Source: Byssochlamys sp. IMV 00236 (Eukaryota > Ascomycota > Eurotiomycetes > Eurotiales > Thermoascaceae). From it: a stretch of 24,756 bases of DNA. The notes beneath the pieces were generated by a model. The model was not told where the DNA came from. It ran no database searches and was given only the letters and a program-made list of their open reading frames with translations. Made by a program: the position numbers and the translations under genes. The stretch is taken from contig MSJH02000330.1 of the NCBI GenBank assembly GCA_001931875.2, forward strand, positions 1 to 24,756, written 5' to 3'. Below, piece after piece: positions 8,820 to 20,268 of this stretch; within the stretch, counting starts at the first letter, position 1, and every line of letters starts with the position of its first letter.

Positions 8820-11800
8820 TTAGTTGAAGAATTTGTCTAAGCTTTCACCCAGATGCGATTCGATAATAGAATTGGTCTGTTGTACCAATTTTTCAACACG
8901 GACGTCATCATCTTCCATGAGTTCAGCGAGGAAGGATATACTTTCAGCCAAGAATAATAACCATTCTTCACCAAGACGGTTGTAAAATTCTTGAATACAT
9001 AATAAGGCAGCTAATCTGATTTCAGGATCGTCTTCTCTAGTCTTTAACAGAACCTTGTGATTAAGAGGTTTCCATAGTGAGTCATTAGAGACCGTGACAG
9101 CCATCTGACCGATACAAGGAACGACATATGCTTTCATGCGGCTCAAGTAGTCAGCACTTGTACCCTTGGTAACAACTAGCAGTTGGTCAACAACAGGATC
9201 CATAATCTTTTCAAACTTGGCAGCACTCCACAAATTGTCGTTGTCATACAAGAATGATTTGTTGAGTGCGGACATGATATAATTCCAGAGAGCATCCACT
9301 TCTTGTTCTTCGCTCTTGTAGCTTTCCAATCGCATGATAACATCGTCAATCAAGTAGCCAAAGTAAGGAGTAAAGATAGACTTTAGTTTCTCCAAAAGAG
9401 CATCCGTTAACTTGTAAAAGAACAAGACTCGCTTTGATGTTTGTTCATCATCTGACAGCTCGTTCGTTGCCCAGTCAACGACCTTGAGGAACAATGGTTT
9501 GAATAACGTTTCGTTCAGCTTCATAACAAGGTCGAGGAATGCAGTGATAATAGAACCTTCCACTTCATCAGCATCAGCATCAGGGAACTCGGTCGTTCGT
9601 CGAATATCAAATGCAACAAGGAAAAACTTGAATAACTGCTTGTAATGCGAGGTCATCACGTCACGAGACATGGTACGGATCGCTTGAGATACCATGGTGC
9701 ATAATGTCAAAGTAGCATTCTTGCCGTTCTTTACAACCGTTCCAAAGTAATCAAATAGAGGATTCAACAAGATACGAGGTGGTACGTTCGTAGCCAATAG
9801 TGATAACACGTTCTTACTCTTGGCTTCAATCGCAGCTCTCTGAGTGTGTGCTGCGTCAAAGGTATAGATGGAAGGATGGAGTAGTCCATTGAGTAGCTTG
9901 GAAATATAAGGACTAATAAAGTGCGGCAACACTTGAACAACGGTTTCAAGTGCACCCACAACACTAAGCTGAAGAAGGTTGTTTGGATTCTCGGCCGTGA
10001 CTGTGATGTCCAGTAAGTTGATAACAATAGGCATGAGCTTGGGCAGATGAGGAACGGCTCGTGGTCCAACTGCTTGACAAATGACAGTTAAGCATACAAG
10101 ACTAGAAATCTGCAATTGTGCATTGGAAGATTGAAGACTGTCGGGACCAATGATGACAGGAATGGCAGAAGCGAATTGACCAGGATACAGAGTTCCCAAG
10201 ATCTTTGCAAGAGAGGCAATACAGAGTAAAGCGGATTGCTTATTGACAGCACGATCTTCTTCACCTGCCACACTTGTAGACTCCTTTTGAATAATATCGG
10301 TAAAGGTGTCCACCATGCCAACAAGTGTATCTTCATAGCCTTCGGGCGCATGTCCTTCAAATGAATTGATCTTTTCATTGAAAATGTTCAAGGCCTTGCG
10401 ACGAATAGAACTGTCAGCGTGATTAGATAATTCCTTGATTACATTGACAAAGACATCCAGAGAGAGAAGAGCATTGACTTTATCCAAGACGTCATAGACC
10501 ACCTTGAGAATACCTCTCCAGAATTTAGACACACTGGGGTTGGCACCTTCAGATACAGTATACGCGTCGCGATACTCGGTAAAGTAAGTGACGATCTTCA
10601 AAATGGCTGTAATACAGTCCAGATAGAAGGGCTGCATCGATTGAACAAAGTCTTCAGAAGCGTTGGTTTGAGCCATGATCTTGTTCAAATAACCCTTGGA
10701 AGACAATAGCTGTGCAATAAAGTTGAGAGTAGCAAGTTTGTACTGACGAAGCTGCTTGCTGTTGTGTTCGGCCAGATTGAACAAATGGGTATCCTCTGTC
10801 ATAGTATCATCTTCAGGCTTTTCATTGGGAAGAGCGAGTAGCCCGTTTAGAAGAGACAAGATGGCCTTCATCTGAGTCTTGGGAGCAAACTGTTGGCAGA
10901 TAACTAGACTGAATTCAGTAAGCGATTCAGCATCATTGCGGGCACCCTTGGCAAGTCTTTCTGTAAACTTCTCCAAGAGCAATGAGATAATGGCAAACAA
11001 GAATTCGTCTTCACCCAAGGTATGGATCAGGATAGTAAACAATCGAAGACGTCTGTGTTTAGGAATATGGAACAAGGCATCAACAAACACCTTGATGATG
11101 GGTCTAACTTCCAAAACAAGAGCGGTTTCATCGTCATTGTTGCTCTTTCTGCTAGAAACTACAAGTGGTGGCAGAATCTTTTCCATGGTTTGCTGAATGA
11201 CTTGGAAACTGTAATTGTCGTCTTGTCGTAAAACATTGGCGCCCATAAAAGTAAAGAGAGGCATAATGTTGTGTAAGACGCATTCGGGGTACATGGAGGC
11301 AATATTGGCCATCAGTAACAGTGCTTGATTATGTGTCTGTGGGTTGCCGGTGATACGGATACATTGAACAACAACATCCACTCGAAGGGCTGATTCCTCG
11401 ACCTTGACGCCCCGTTCTTCAGCATGATGAATGATGTGAGTGAGTGCAGCCATGAGTAACTGGTTAATGTACTCCAAAGATACAGGAGAATCACGGAGAT
11501 CTGCATTGACCATGGCAGTCAAAACTTCAAATAATGATTTCACAAGAGTTTCATCTTCGGCAATGGTCTTGGATTCAATAAGTTCAAGCAAGGTGACAAG
11601 TTCATAAAGATCCACGACGACGGGGGCTTTTGTAGGCTTAGTTCTAGCACGCTTTGAGGTAGATTGTGCACCTACAGCGACAGGAGCGCCCAAGAGATGT
11701 CTAGCAGCAGCCATGAGCATGCCATCAAACATCTTGGCAGGAACTTCAATGTTTGCCAACACGTTCTTGGAGGCACGAACATCATTCTGAACACCATTGG

Positions 11801-14800
11801 TGGCAATATCAATCAGAGTAGAAAAGATCACTTCGCGGGCTTCATTGCTCATGGCAGCGAAAAATTCGGGAGTGATTTGTTCTAAAGCATAGCGGCGAGT
11901 AGATACCTGCCAGCCTTCTTCATCTTCACCGTCCAATTTATCCTTGTTTGCTAGTAAGCGCAAAAAGAGAGGTAATGTCTTGTCATTTCTAGCACCAAGC
12001 TCTGGAGCATTGCATGGTAAGTACATGCGAATAAGATATGACACGAGAGCAGTGCTTTCTGCTGTACGTGGTTGATCGAGTGTTTTTTCCAACAAGGGAT
12101 AAAGAAGTTGGAGTTTCAATGGACTATCGATAGTATCCAACATCTTGAGCATGTCTATTTTAAGTTGTATCAAGGGGGCCTGAATGACGTGTCGAATAAG
12201 GAAAGTAAGTGTGTGTGTCTTTCTCGTCTTGTACGTCTTGTTGGAGGCTTCACAAAGGGCAAGGTATTCTTTGAACACGCGAGTGATGTAGGTAGGGTCT
12301 TTGCTTATTTCGTCGTTTCTGTACCATAAGAAATCAACAAGATGAGCAGCTTCGTTAGAAGTAAGCGAAGCAATGTCAGCGCCTTGATTGTATATAGCAT
12401 CTGCAGGAAGAATGGAGGCTTTGACTGAGTTGCGTTTGACAGTTTGAGATGACTCGCCTTCTAATGTAGTGTCATATACCTTTGAACCGTAAGGCAGGCC
12501 TTGTGATCTATAGCCAAGTCTGATATGCTCCAAACAACGCAAGGCTTGTGTGCGAACAGAGGTATTTGTGTCAGCAAGGTTAGGGAATAAAGCAGGAACC
12601 AAATGCTGGAAATCTAATTTCTTGGGAGCATCAATGTAAACCTGCAAATAGCCTACCACTACTTGGAGAGTACGGGCTCGAACAACAGTCGAATGGCGGG
12701 AATCAGTCCAGACAGCGGTAAAGAATCGTAGAGCATCATTCTTGAGCTGCTTGTCAATAAGCAAAGTAACCATAGATTCGAATGAAGACACGGTGGGCCC
12801 TTCGAGGAAGACAGTGAACAATTTCTTAACAATACGTGCGTATTCATTATGAGCATTTGTCCAGTCAATGTTCTCTTCGAATCTAATAAGAGAACTGACA
12901 AGGTTTTTCAGCACAAATTGAGCGAGCTGCATCAGAGTTGAAGCTGTGGTGTCATCTACATTTTTCAATTGCTTGATAAACTCCTTGGAAGGCAAGCTTG
13001 ATGACTCAGCAGATAGTTCATTTGGCATTTGCGTAGTATAGAACAAGTGGTTTTGCTTTTGCACAATCGATGTTGAAATAGCATCCAATACTTGGTTGTA
13101 TGTAGCATATTGTTTTTTACCAGATACAATCGTAACAGCTAATCCAAGAACCAAGAGAGCAATGATTCTATCTACCTTCAGAGGGCTTTCGACCAAGCTA
13201 ACCCAGAATCCTAAATAAGCCGAGTTTTGACCTTGTTTGATTACATCTGCTTGAAGCTTAATAAACTTGACTGGTACATCAAACATATCATCAGATTTCG
13301 AAGCGGATTTGAAATGCTCAATCATCGTAGCTACAATGAGATCAGCTTGCAATTGAACACCTTCCACTTGCTTTAATAAAGCAGAGAGATTCTTGGCAGA
13401 AGCGGTAAAAATGAATCTGCTCAAGATACAAGCGACCTTTCCATCCTGTTTGGGGTATTTGCTGATAAAATCCGTCAACAAAAACTTGATGATAGCAACG
13501 GTGTCTTTGGTGTTTGTCGCGTGGCGTTCTTTTAAAAGGTCGTTTAAAGCAGAAATAATCTTGTCGGCAGGAACATGATTCAAGAGGTGATGAGGTGCTT
13601 CTTCAATAACAAACTTCAAAAGAGGACCAAAGTTACCCAAGCAGCTAGAGAGTGCATCTTCAAACATGTCAGAGCTTTGTGCTAAAGGATTAGAGGAATC
13701 GTCAATGATGGAGATGAGCTTCTTGATGGCCAAAATGCGATTCGTGGGTGAAGGGCTATTCAAGCAAAGGTAGAGCGTCGTGTTGGCCTCAGGAATGACT
13801 TCATGTCTTGTACCCTTGAAAGCAGCAGAGGTGAATTCATAAAGATTGGCTGCAAGTGTAGCATCGTCCTTGGCCTTGGACAACCGAGTATCCAAAACTG
13901 AATCAAGTTCTTCAATATATCGCTGAGAGACCATTGCTAAAAGAGGTTGGAACTTTGCAATATATTCGCTTCTTTCTTGCTCTGAACCCTTGGTGGCAAT
14001 CGCGAGATGTCCATCCATGATGATATTACACAGAAACTTGATGTTGTCGGAAGATAAATAACCTTTGGTGACAAGAGTATCTAGGATTTCCAAGTTTTTG
14101 GCGTATTGACAAATGGCTGGTAAAAATATTTCAAAGAATCGCTCGGTGGCGTATTTATCTGCAATTTGTAGGATAGCATTGTCAAATCTGGAGCTTCCAA
14201 TGATATGCTTGGCTGCCTTTTGTGAGATAGACACGAATGCTTCTTGTGTTTGACAGATATGCACAAGGGTCAATAAACAATAGGTGTAGCAGCTCTTTTT
14301 ATAATTTTTCACCATGGCTTCAGCAAGAGCACGAGATCCTTCAGTGCTGAAAGTGGTTTTTGAAGATAGCTGAGAGAGGATCATGTAACTTGCAATCTGT
14401 AACTCTGGCTGATGCTTTGCATGAAGACCATCAATAACATGAGGAGTGAGAGCAGTGACAGCATCAACGCTTGTAGCTGGAATCTGTTTGATAAATTCTG
14501 TCATGATGGCTGTGTAGAATGAATACAAGGTCGAGAATGGGACTAGAGCTTTCGTAACCATGTTGCAAATAAAGTCAAAGATGTATCTATTCTTGATCAT
14601 CTTCTTTACCAAAATAGAGCGTTCCAAAGGAAGCAAGCTTTTCTTGATGGGCAATAAAAATTCCCATGGTGATTTTGCACTATAAACGATTAGTATACTT
14701 GTTCATTATGCATCCGCAGCTATAGACTTACGGAATATTCAGGATAGAAATCATCTTGACAAATGATTTTGTTTCATGATAAGGCAAAATACACTTGAGA

Positions 14801-15247
14801 ACTGATTCAATGTTGAAATCTTCGACACGAAAGCGACGAATAAGATATTCTAATACTTTTCCAGAAGGTTTCAAGAGGAAATAAGGTGAAAGTTGACATA
14901 AAAAGGCATTGATGCTTGCATCAAGCTTGTCATTTTCTTCTCTTGTCTAATTATAACGTTATTCTACAAGATCTATAGCAAATATAGCTAATACTTACTT
15001 GAAGAAGTCTATCGACTGATTTCATTTTTTCAGAAAAGAGAGTCTTCTCAAAGGGAGCAAACTTGTCGTCGAGAATGACTAATTCCATAATACCATTGTA
15101 AGCAATGGAATATATTGTTTCCAGATCCTGATCAGCTGCTTCACGAGGTGTAAACAAGAAGGAAGGCCTTGTCTTTCTTGATGTCTCGGTTACATTGCGT
15201 AGATCAAGTGTACCGATCTGCTTTAGCTGCTGCTTCAGGGATGACAT
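8820..15247 (-). CDS. UTP10: U3 snoRNP / small-subunit processome protein Utp10 (HEATR1/BAP28)
   Basis: Three exons on the minus strand, 15247-14999, 14946-14732 and 14679-8820, join in phase to 2107 residues (yeast Utp10 1769, human HEATR1 2144). The start MSSLKQQLKQIGTLDL is typical of the family, and exon 2 continues with CQLSPYFLLKPSGKVLEYLI. The body is almost entirely alpha-helical HEAT-type repeats. The conserved U3snoRNP10 region is within roughly residues 250-450, and the BP28CT domain is at about 1750-1890 (GLLHPSIYTFDAAHTQRA to VVDWATNE). The C-terminus has a last HEAT repeat (EIRLAALLCIQEFYNRLG) and an acidic ELMEDDDVRVEKLV segment. Utp10 belongs to the t-UTP/UtpA subcomplex, which binds the 5' external transcribed spacer of pre-rRNA in the nucleolus. 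It is needed for 18S rRNA maturation and is tied to RNA polymerase I transcription. The 5.9-kb third exon is uninterrupted. Confidence 0.96.
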
Positions 15248-15289
15248 GGTTAAAGAAAAAAAAATATATATATAAAAAGCAAGAAGTCA

Positions 15290-15395
15290 GCATAAAAAGA
15301 AGAGCCAAGCCACAGGAGGTTTTCTCTGTGTAACGAGTATATCTCAAAAAGCTTATTTTCACAAATGTGCCAAACAACAAACAATGAAAACGGGC
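15290..15395 (+). repeat. degenerate direct repeat, left copy
   Basis: Starts TCAGCATAAAA...CCAAGCCACA, followed about 65 bases later by CAACAAACAATGAAAACGG. The same two anchor blocks recur in the same order and orientation at 17574-17690. The pair flanks the gene at 15858-17123. Confidence 0.45.
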
Positions 15396-15795
15396 CCTTT
15401 TTATCTCTTACAAATACTTTAGGAGGCTTCTTGGTCATATTTGTATCAATTGCCTCTCATTTGTCGTCACTCTTAACCAAAAGATGAAGAGATGCATTGA
15501 AATACTTTGTGTGTATACCTTCGTTTTCTTTTATTACACCCTTCCTTTGTAGAAGCATTGATGACTTTGTATCTTTATCTGGTTGATGAATACTCACTTG
15601 TTAATAGAATAATCATCTTGTTTTGATTTATACACAGCGTATTGATGTGTTTAGTAGAGCATACACATACACTTTCTAATTCATATAAAGAGCCATTTAC
15701 TCTTTTAAATAATAGTATCATCCATTTAAGGAAACATAAATGATATACCTGTCTTTATTTCAATTAACAAAGACTCTTGCCCTTTATTCTCATTG

Positions 15796-15817
15796 ATATA
15801 TATATATATATATATAT
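15796..15817. repeat. TA dinucleotide microsatellite
   Basis: About eleven TA units directly upstream of the gene starting at 15858. It may act as a TATA-type element. Confidence 0.85.
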
Positions 15818-15857
15818 CCAAGTTTTACTCAATTATTATTCATCTTTCTTTTAAGTG

Positions 15858-17123
15858 ATGGCTGATACACTAAACATCACCAAAGAAAGAGCCTTGTGCA
15901 TACTTTTCTGCAAAGAATATAATCAAGAAAATATAAAGCAACTTGTCAAAAGAATTCAAGATCTTAAAGATATGGATGTTTGCTATATAAACGATCCAAG
16001 GGAGCCCGTTATAGTACCGCTTGATCGTATCCTTTTGAATCCATACAAGTATCAGAGATACACCGTTCCCAGAACTGGCGATAACGAGATCCAAAATCGA
16101 CTAACAAAAACAAACCTTGGTATATATTAGATACTCTCAAATAAACACATTTACCAATTAGACGCTACATAGCCTCTAGCAAAATGATTGAAAGATTCTT
16201 GAACGAGGTATTCTTGGCCGAAAGCCCATACAGTGATGATATATACGAGCGCAAAACAGTGACACTGAGACTTATGATGAACTCTTTAATCCCGTACAAC
16301 AAGACATTTGAAAAAAGAAGCGAGATAGCATTCATTCTTTGGTGCGCAGATCACAATGTTAGGTCTGTAAGAGAGATCAAGGTTCCAGAGTGTATTCTGT
16401 ACACATTAAAGCACGAATACAGAGGTACATAATGAGATAAGTTATGCATAGTGTACTTTTACTAAAGCTATTTATAGACAATGTGGCCAAGAACATTGCT
16501 TACATCTTGCCTTACCATCAGGAGCGCATAAAGTATTTGAAAAAAGAAGGCCACAAAATAGTAGGGTATTGCAGGAAATTTATAGTAAACAAGGACAGAA
16601 ATGTCAGAACAAGATTAATGCAACGAATGGTCAATGCATTATTTGAACGATCTTTGGTTGAAAAGGTATTTGTTTCACCTTGCGTCTCAACATTTGGTTC
16701 GATTGCCACAAGAGATAGAGGGTTCTACGAACGAATGGAAGACCCTGCACACGTGGCGGGTGATATGAAGGGTTGGCTGCCATAATTAACAAAGTATACC
16801 TGAATAACTCTTTCATTAGATCTACTTGCATACATCTCTGCAACAGAAAAGGTGTATCTTGTTGTGTTTGATCTTGCTAGTCTGACCACGGATAAGGATG
16901 ACCTTTTAAATTTTGTTGGGTAAGTAGATGCGCTTTTGATCAAGTGTAGAAATCTAATAGTGTAATATTTAATAGGGAAAACAAGAACTTGCAAGGAATA
17001 ATAGTTGATAATATTCCAGCAAAGAACGAGTATCACTTTTTCACCAGATATCAACTTTTGAATGACCCAAACGCGTTAAATGATTTTGAAAGGAATCTTG
17101 CTCCCATCAAAAGATCAAAATAA
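15858..17123 (+). CDS. uncharacterised protein with a serine-recombinase-like C-terminal domain
   Basis: Five exons, 15858-16119, 16173-16424, 16478-16759, 16820-16919 and 16976-17123, join in frame to 347 residues. The first intron uses the CATAG acceptor before 16173; the other two nearby acceptors give stops. The N-terminal 195 residues are helix-rich and unrecognised. The C-terminal part follows the order of a resolvase catalytic domain. IVGYCRKF (199-206) matches the beta-1 GYxRxS motif; a helix with RTRLMQRMVNALFERSL follows; then KVFVSP, a TRDR element, and VYLVVFDLASLTTDKDDLL...GIIVDN, which resembles the LDRLGR strand-helix. The Arg of the motif is kept (R204) but the catalytic Ser position holds Phe (F206), so recombinase chemistry is unlikely as it stands. 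There is no C-terminal DNA-binding domain; IS607-type enzymes also put DNA binding first. The assignment is from pattern only; the intact 5-exon frame argues for a living gene. Confidence 0.8.
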
Positions 17124-17573
17124 AAACAGTCTTCTATTACATGTCATATGTCTCTTATAGTTTCTAAGCCTCGTATTCTTGAAGTTAACTATGACCTAGC
17201 CGATTTCTCAAAAAGTGATGTTTATAAGTCTATCACACGCGTCGACATTTCATTCTCTTTTTGCTCTTTACACAAAAAAGAACACTCAATGCGATAAAAG
17301 TTTCAATCTACTTGTGACAAAGTCTTTAGCAAAGAGCGTTTGCTTACTTTATATATATATATTTCATAAAGACACACAAAGCCTGCACAAATAGTACGCA
17401 TTCCCTCGACTCATTTATCATGGAAAACCCAATTCTGACTTTTATGACAAGAGTCCCCCTATGTAGAGACTTTAAAAATAAGGAAACGCGTTGACTTTAA
17501 TAGGAATAAGGTACCCACAAGCTTACTATTCCAAGTGTAGTCTCGTGTACCTAAGAACATGACCAAAATTGGA

Positions 17574-17690
17574 GATTCAGCATAAAAGGGAAAACCAAGC
17601 CACAACAGGAAATTTTAAACTTTTCAGGAATAAGCTGCACATGATTTCAAGTGTTTATGTAAGCAACAACACTTAAAAACGGTTGTCCCA
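17574..17690 (+). repeat. degenerate direct repeat, right copy
   Basis: Begins TTCAGCATAAAAGGG..CCAAGCCACA and, further on, has AAGCAACAACACTTAAAAACGG, in the same order as the copy at 15290-15395. A shorter relative (AAAGGGAAACCAAG) lies near 17945. Confidence 0.45.
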
Positions 17691-17710
17691 AACATTGAAT
17701 GACCTTGTTG

Positions 17711-17733
17711 GACTCATTTGGTTTTAATGAGTC
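17711..17733. repeat. inverted repeat with bZIP half-sites
   Basis: GACTCAT and ATGAGTC form perfect 7-base arms around a 9-base loop. Each arm overlaps a Gcn4/AP-1-like TGAGTC core. It could be a regulatory site of the PH-domain gene or a mobile-element remnant. Confidence 0.4.
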
Positions 17734-18203
17734 GCCTTTTATTGTTTCTATAAACAAAGCTACAAGTAGTATTGAATGGCATCCTCATCAGAATAAAAAA
17801 TAAAAAAAACTGAATCCATTTATGGATGACGAATTCCTTTGCTTCGGTGACCTGAACTCTCTCGTGTAATACACAGTAAAGGATATTCATGACTACACTT
17901 TGGCGTGAAAATCGCACTCATTTTTTGTAAGCCCATACTGTGACCAAAGGGAAACCAAGTCATTCTCAGCTAGCCACACTAAAAGCGGAATCTCTTTCTA
18001 AAAAGATTTTTTTTTTTTTTTTTGGGCAAAAGGAATGGTACGGAAAGGTATAGGGTCTCCGAAACCTTATTAAAAAAAACCATGGTTACAATTTCATCAT
18101 CAGATCCCAGACTGTGACAAAATGATTTAATTTACTGTCTGATTAAGATTAAATAAACCTTTTCTTTTTTCTTTCTTCTTTTTCGTACTTTTTTCTTTTT
18201 CTT

Positions 18204-19208
18204 ATGCATCTTTCATCTTTTATAAATCACCAAACACAAGAGCCAAACATAATGCATACTACCGTGGCAACCATTCATAATAATAATAATAATAATAATA
18301 TGATGGAACCACCAACATATAATAATCAGCTGAAAGACCTATTTAGGCACTCAGTTGCATCTACAGCTACAACAGTGACATCGACGAGTAATTCAACACA
18401 ACGCCTAAGCACCACTAGTCTATCAGAAGATGATTATTGTAAGTTTAGTTTCGGGATTATCGGGGAGTTAATTCAACAGGAACATTAAATAACAATAAAC
18501 ATTGTCATAGGCCCAAGACATAGCACTAGTAGCAGTCATCATAGTCACCATAGTAGCAATAATAACCATTCTATAAAAAGCAAAATTCTCAGCAAAATAC
18601 AATCAAAGAGAGAAGAGAATGCTATAGCGATTGACCCATGGTGTATATCTATTCGATATGCACTTGAGCACTCCATTTGTTCAGATTGGATGTATAAATA
18701 TGAAACCCCTACATTTACGTTTACAAAATCATGGAAGAAGAGATATTTTGTGTTGGTGGATAGAATTGTTTATGCGTTCAAATCAACAAAGCCGACCAGT
18801 CCAGCAAAAGAGCACTTTGTGTTGACAGCAGACACGTTTGTTTTTGTCACGGAAGAATTTAAAAAGGGATATGTTATTGAACTAAGGAAACCACACTTTA
18901 AATGGTATATCCGGTGTGATTCAGTCAATCAAATGAAACAGTGGTTGGAACTCATGAAAAAGATAGTTGCATGTATCAAGATTGGATATAATGGTTTATT
19001 GACTCACTCGATACTATCCTCCATTAAATTGACAGATGATTACAAGATACTCATACCTCAATCCTATCCAAAGACGCGTCCTTCTTCTCATTACTCCAGA
19101 AGGTCTATGGCTGACATACCCGATTGGGAAACAATGATTATCCCACCACAGTTACCTCCTCCTCGAACAAAACCACCACCAGTCCCTTTACCTACTGTTT
19201 CCGAATAA
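18204..19208 (+). CDS. PH-domain protein with Pro-rich tail
   Basis: Two exons, 18204-18438 and 18511-19208, join in frame to 310 residues. The N-terminal 130 residues are low-complexity: a run of Asn from an AAT repeat, then Ser/Thr-rich, then a His/Ser/Asn-rich stretch at the exon junction. A pleckstrin-homology domain covers about residues 135-233, shown by SWKKRYFVLVDRIVYAF, a Gly-containing middle, WYIRCDSVNQMKQW and the closing helix with the conserved Trp (MKQWLELMKKI). The C-terminus is Pro-rich (PPQLPPPRTKPPPVPLP), a possible SH3 ligand. PH domains bind phosphoinositides or proteins at membranes, so a signalling or cortical adaptor role is likely, but ligand and partners are unknown. 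The ATG at 18204 is the first after a CT-rich leader; the Met at 18252 is an alternative start. Confidence 0.85.
18286..18302 (+). repeat. TAA/AAT trinucleotide repeat coding for Asn
   Basis: A pure trinucleotide run within exon 1 of the PH-domain gene gives seven Asn in a row. It is likely to vary in length between strains. Confidence 0.9.
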
Positions 19209-20260
19209 TTTGTATATTTTTATTTATTCTATTTGTTATTATTTTATTATGGTACATTGTATATTAATTTCATAAGAGCTCCTTCCCCCCTTTTGTACAT
19301 TTAACAACAATAAACATTTTTTGTCTTTTTTACTAATAATAAAATATAATGTATCACATAATCAGTTTGACATCATCTTGTAGTAATCATTATTCTAAAG
19401 TCTTCTTCAATGGACTCATTTTATAAGTGATTCTCATTTCCTTAATTAAATCATTTCTATATCTATATTGTACACTATCAGTGGAATCATTTCTAAAAAT
19501 ATCCATCACCCGTTTGAAGTGTGGGTATCTAAGCAATGACTAATTACTTTTACGTACATTTATATACCATAGCTATTATACCTCTTATCTAAATAACCTT
19601 GTCATACTTATTATAAATCATCGGCACTTCTTTATAAAGGAAAAACTTCCCAGGTTACTATCATGATGTGTAGCAGGTTGTACATTTGAGTAATGAAAAA
19701 GCTATATCAAAAAGCTTTACTCAAGGACTGAATATGTATGATTCATGATGTTCTATAGTTTGCACAATTCTATTTTTGTGTTTTATCACAAACTAGCCCA
19801 AAATCATTAAAGCCTCTGATTAGAGCTGAGTTTCTAATTGTCCAATGTTCCCCAATCGTTCTTTCCGTTAAGGAATTTTCGCATAGAAAAAAATTCTCTG
19901 TCATTCGGATTCTTTACGGTAACTACAGTCCACCAAACGTACTAGTGTAATTTATAAACTATATGGATGAAATCTTTGTATACCCTTTGTGTGAGGACAA
20001 ACTTTTATTGCCATTTCTTGATTCGCCTTTTGTTGTAAATCGGCCTTTCCTGGTATTCTTATAAACACTCCAGATCAACACAAGTACAGCAATATGGCCT
20101 TTATTTCAAACATCAGAGTATCTTCAGCAATACAGCACCGTAAAATTTTATTGCGCGCACCTACGACTTTTCCAAACTGTGTTGCTGAATAAATCAAATT
20201 GCATAGCCGAAAGATTTTCCAGCCCAGCTATTTTGTGCGACTCTTGACAGTTTAGCCAAA

Positions 20261-20268
20261 TATAAAAG
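20261..20268 (+). promoter_or_regulatory. TATA box, orphan
   Basis: TATAAAAG is followed by a GC-rich GCGGGG block and a pyrimidine-rich stretch. The next ATG (20338) opens only seven codons. It looks like a real core promoter, but I find no gene for it. Confidence 0.3.

Larger units (their letters stand above)
15248..15857. promoter_or_regulatory. divergent intergenic region between UTP10 and the recombinase-like gene
   Basis: Both flanking genes start here and point away from each other. The stretch holds the left copy of a degenerate direct repeat (15290-15395) and a long TA dinucleotide run (about 15796-15817) some 40 bases before the ATG at 15858, which may serve as a TATA element. The minus-strand ORF 15438-15250 lies in this region and overlaps the repeat; I do not regard it as a gene. 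Confidence 0.5.
17124..18203. other. intergenic with repeats; upstream of the PH-domain gene
   Basis: No supportable gene. The stretch contains the right copy of the direct repeat (17574-17690), an inverted repeat at 17711-17733, a poly-T run near 18007-18023, and repeated GTGACAAA or GTGACCAAA words (near 17314, 17939 and 18114). CT-rich sequence before 18204 is a plausible fungal transcription-start region. Confidence 0.45.

Noticed and set aside
10879..12329. Several plus-strand ORFs of 60-105 codons inside UTP10
   Set aside because: Antisense shadows of the 5.9-kb UTP10 exon.
15250..15438. Minus-strand ORF of 62 codons just upstream of UTP10
   Set aside because: It lies in the UTP10 upstream region and over the left direct repeat, and its C-terminal half is A/T-driven Phe/Ile/Leu. 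It could at most be an upstream ORF.
15858..17123. Companion TnpB/Fanzor-type nuclease next to the recombinase-like gene
   Set aside because: No ORF or spliced frame nearby shows RuvC-like motifs or a Cys zinc ribbon. The gene stands alone between UTP10 and the PH-domain gene.
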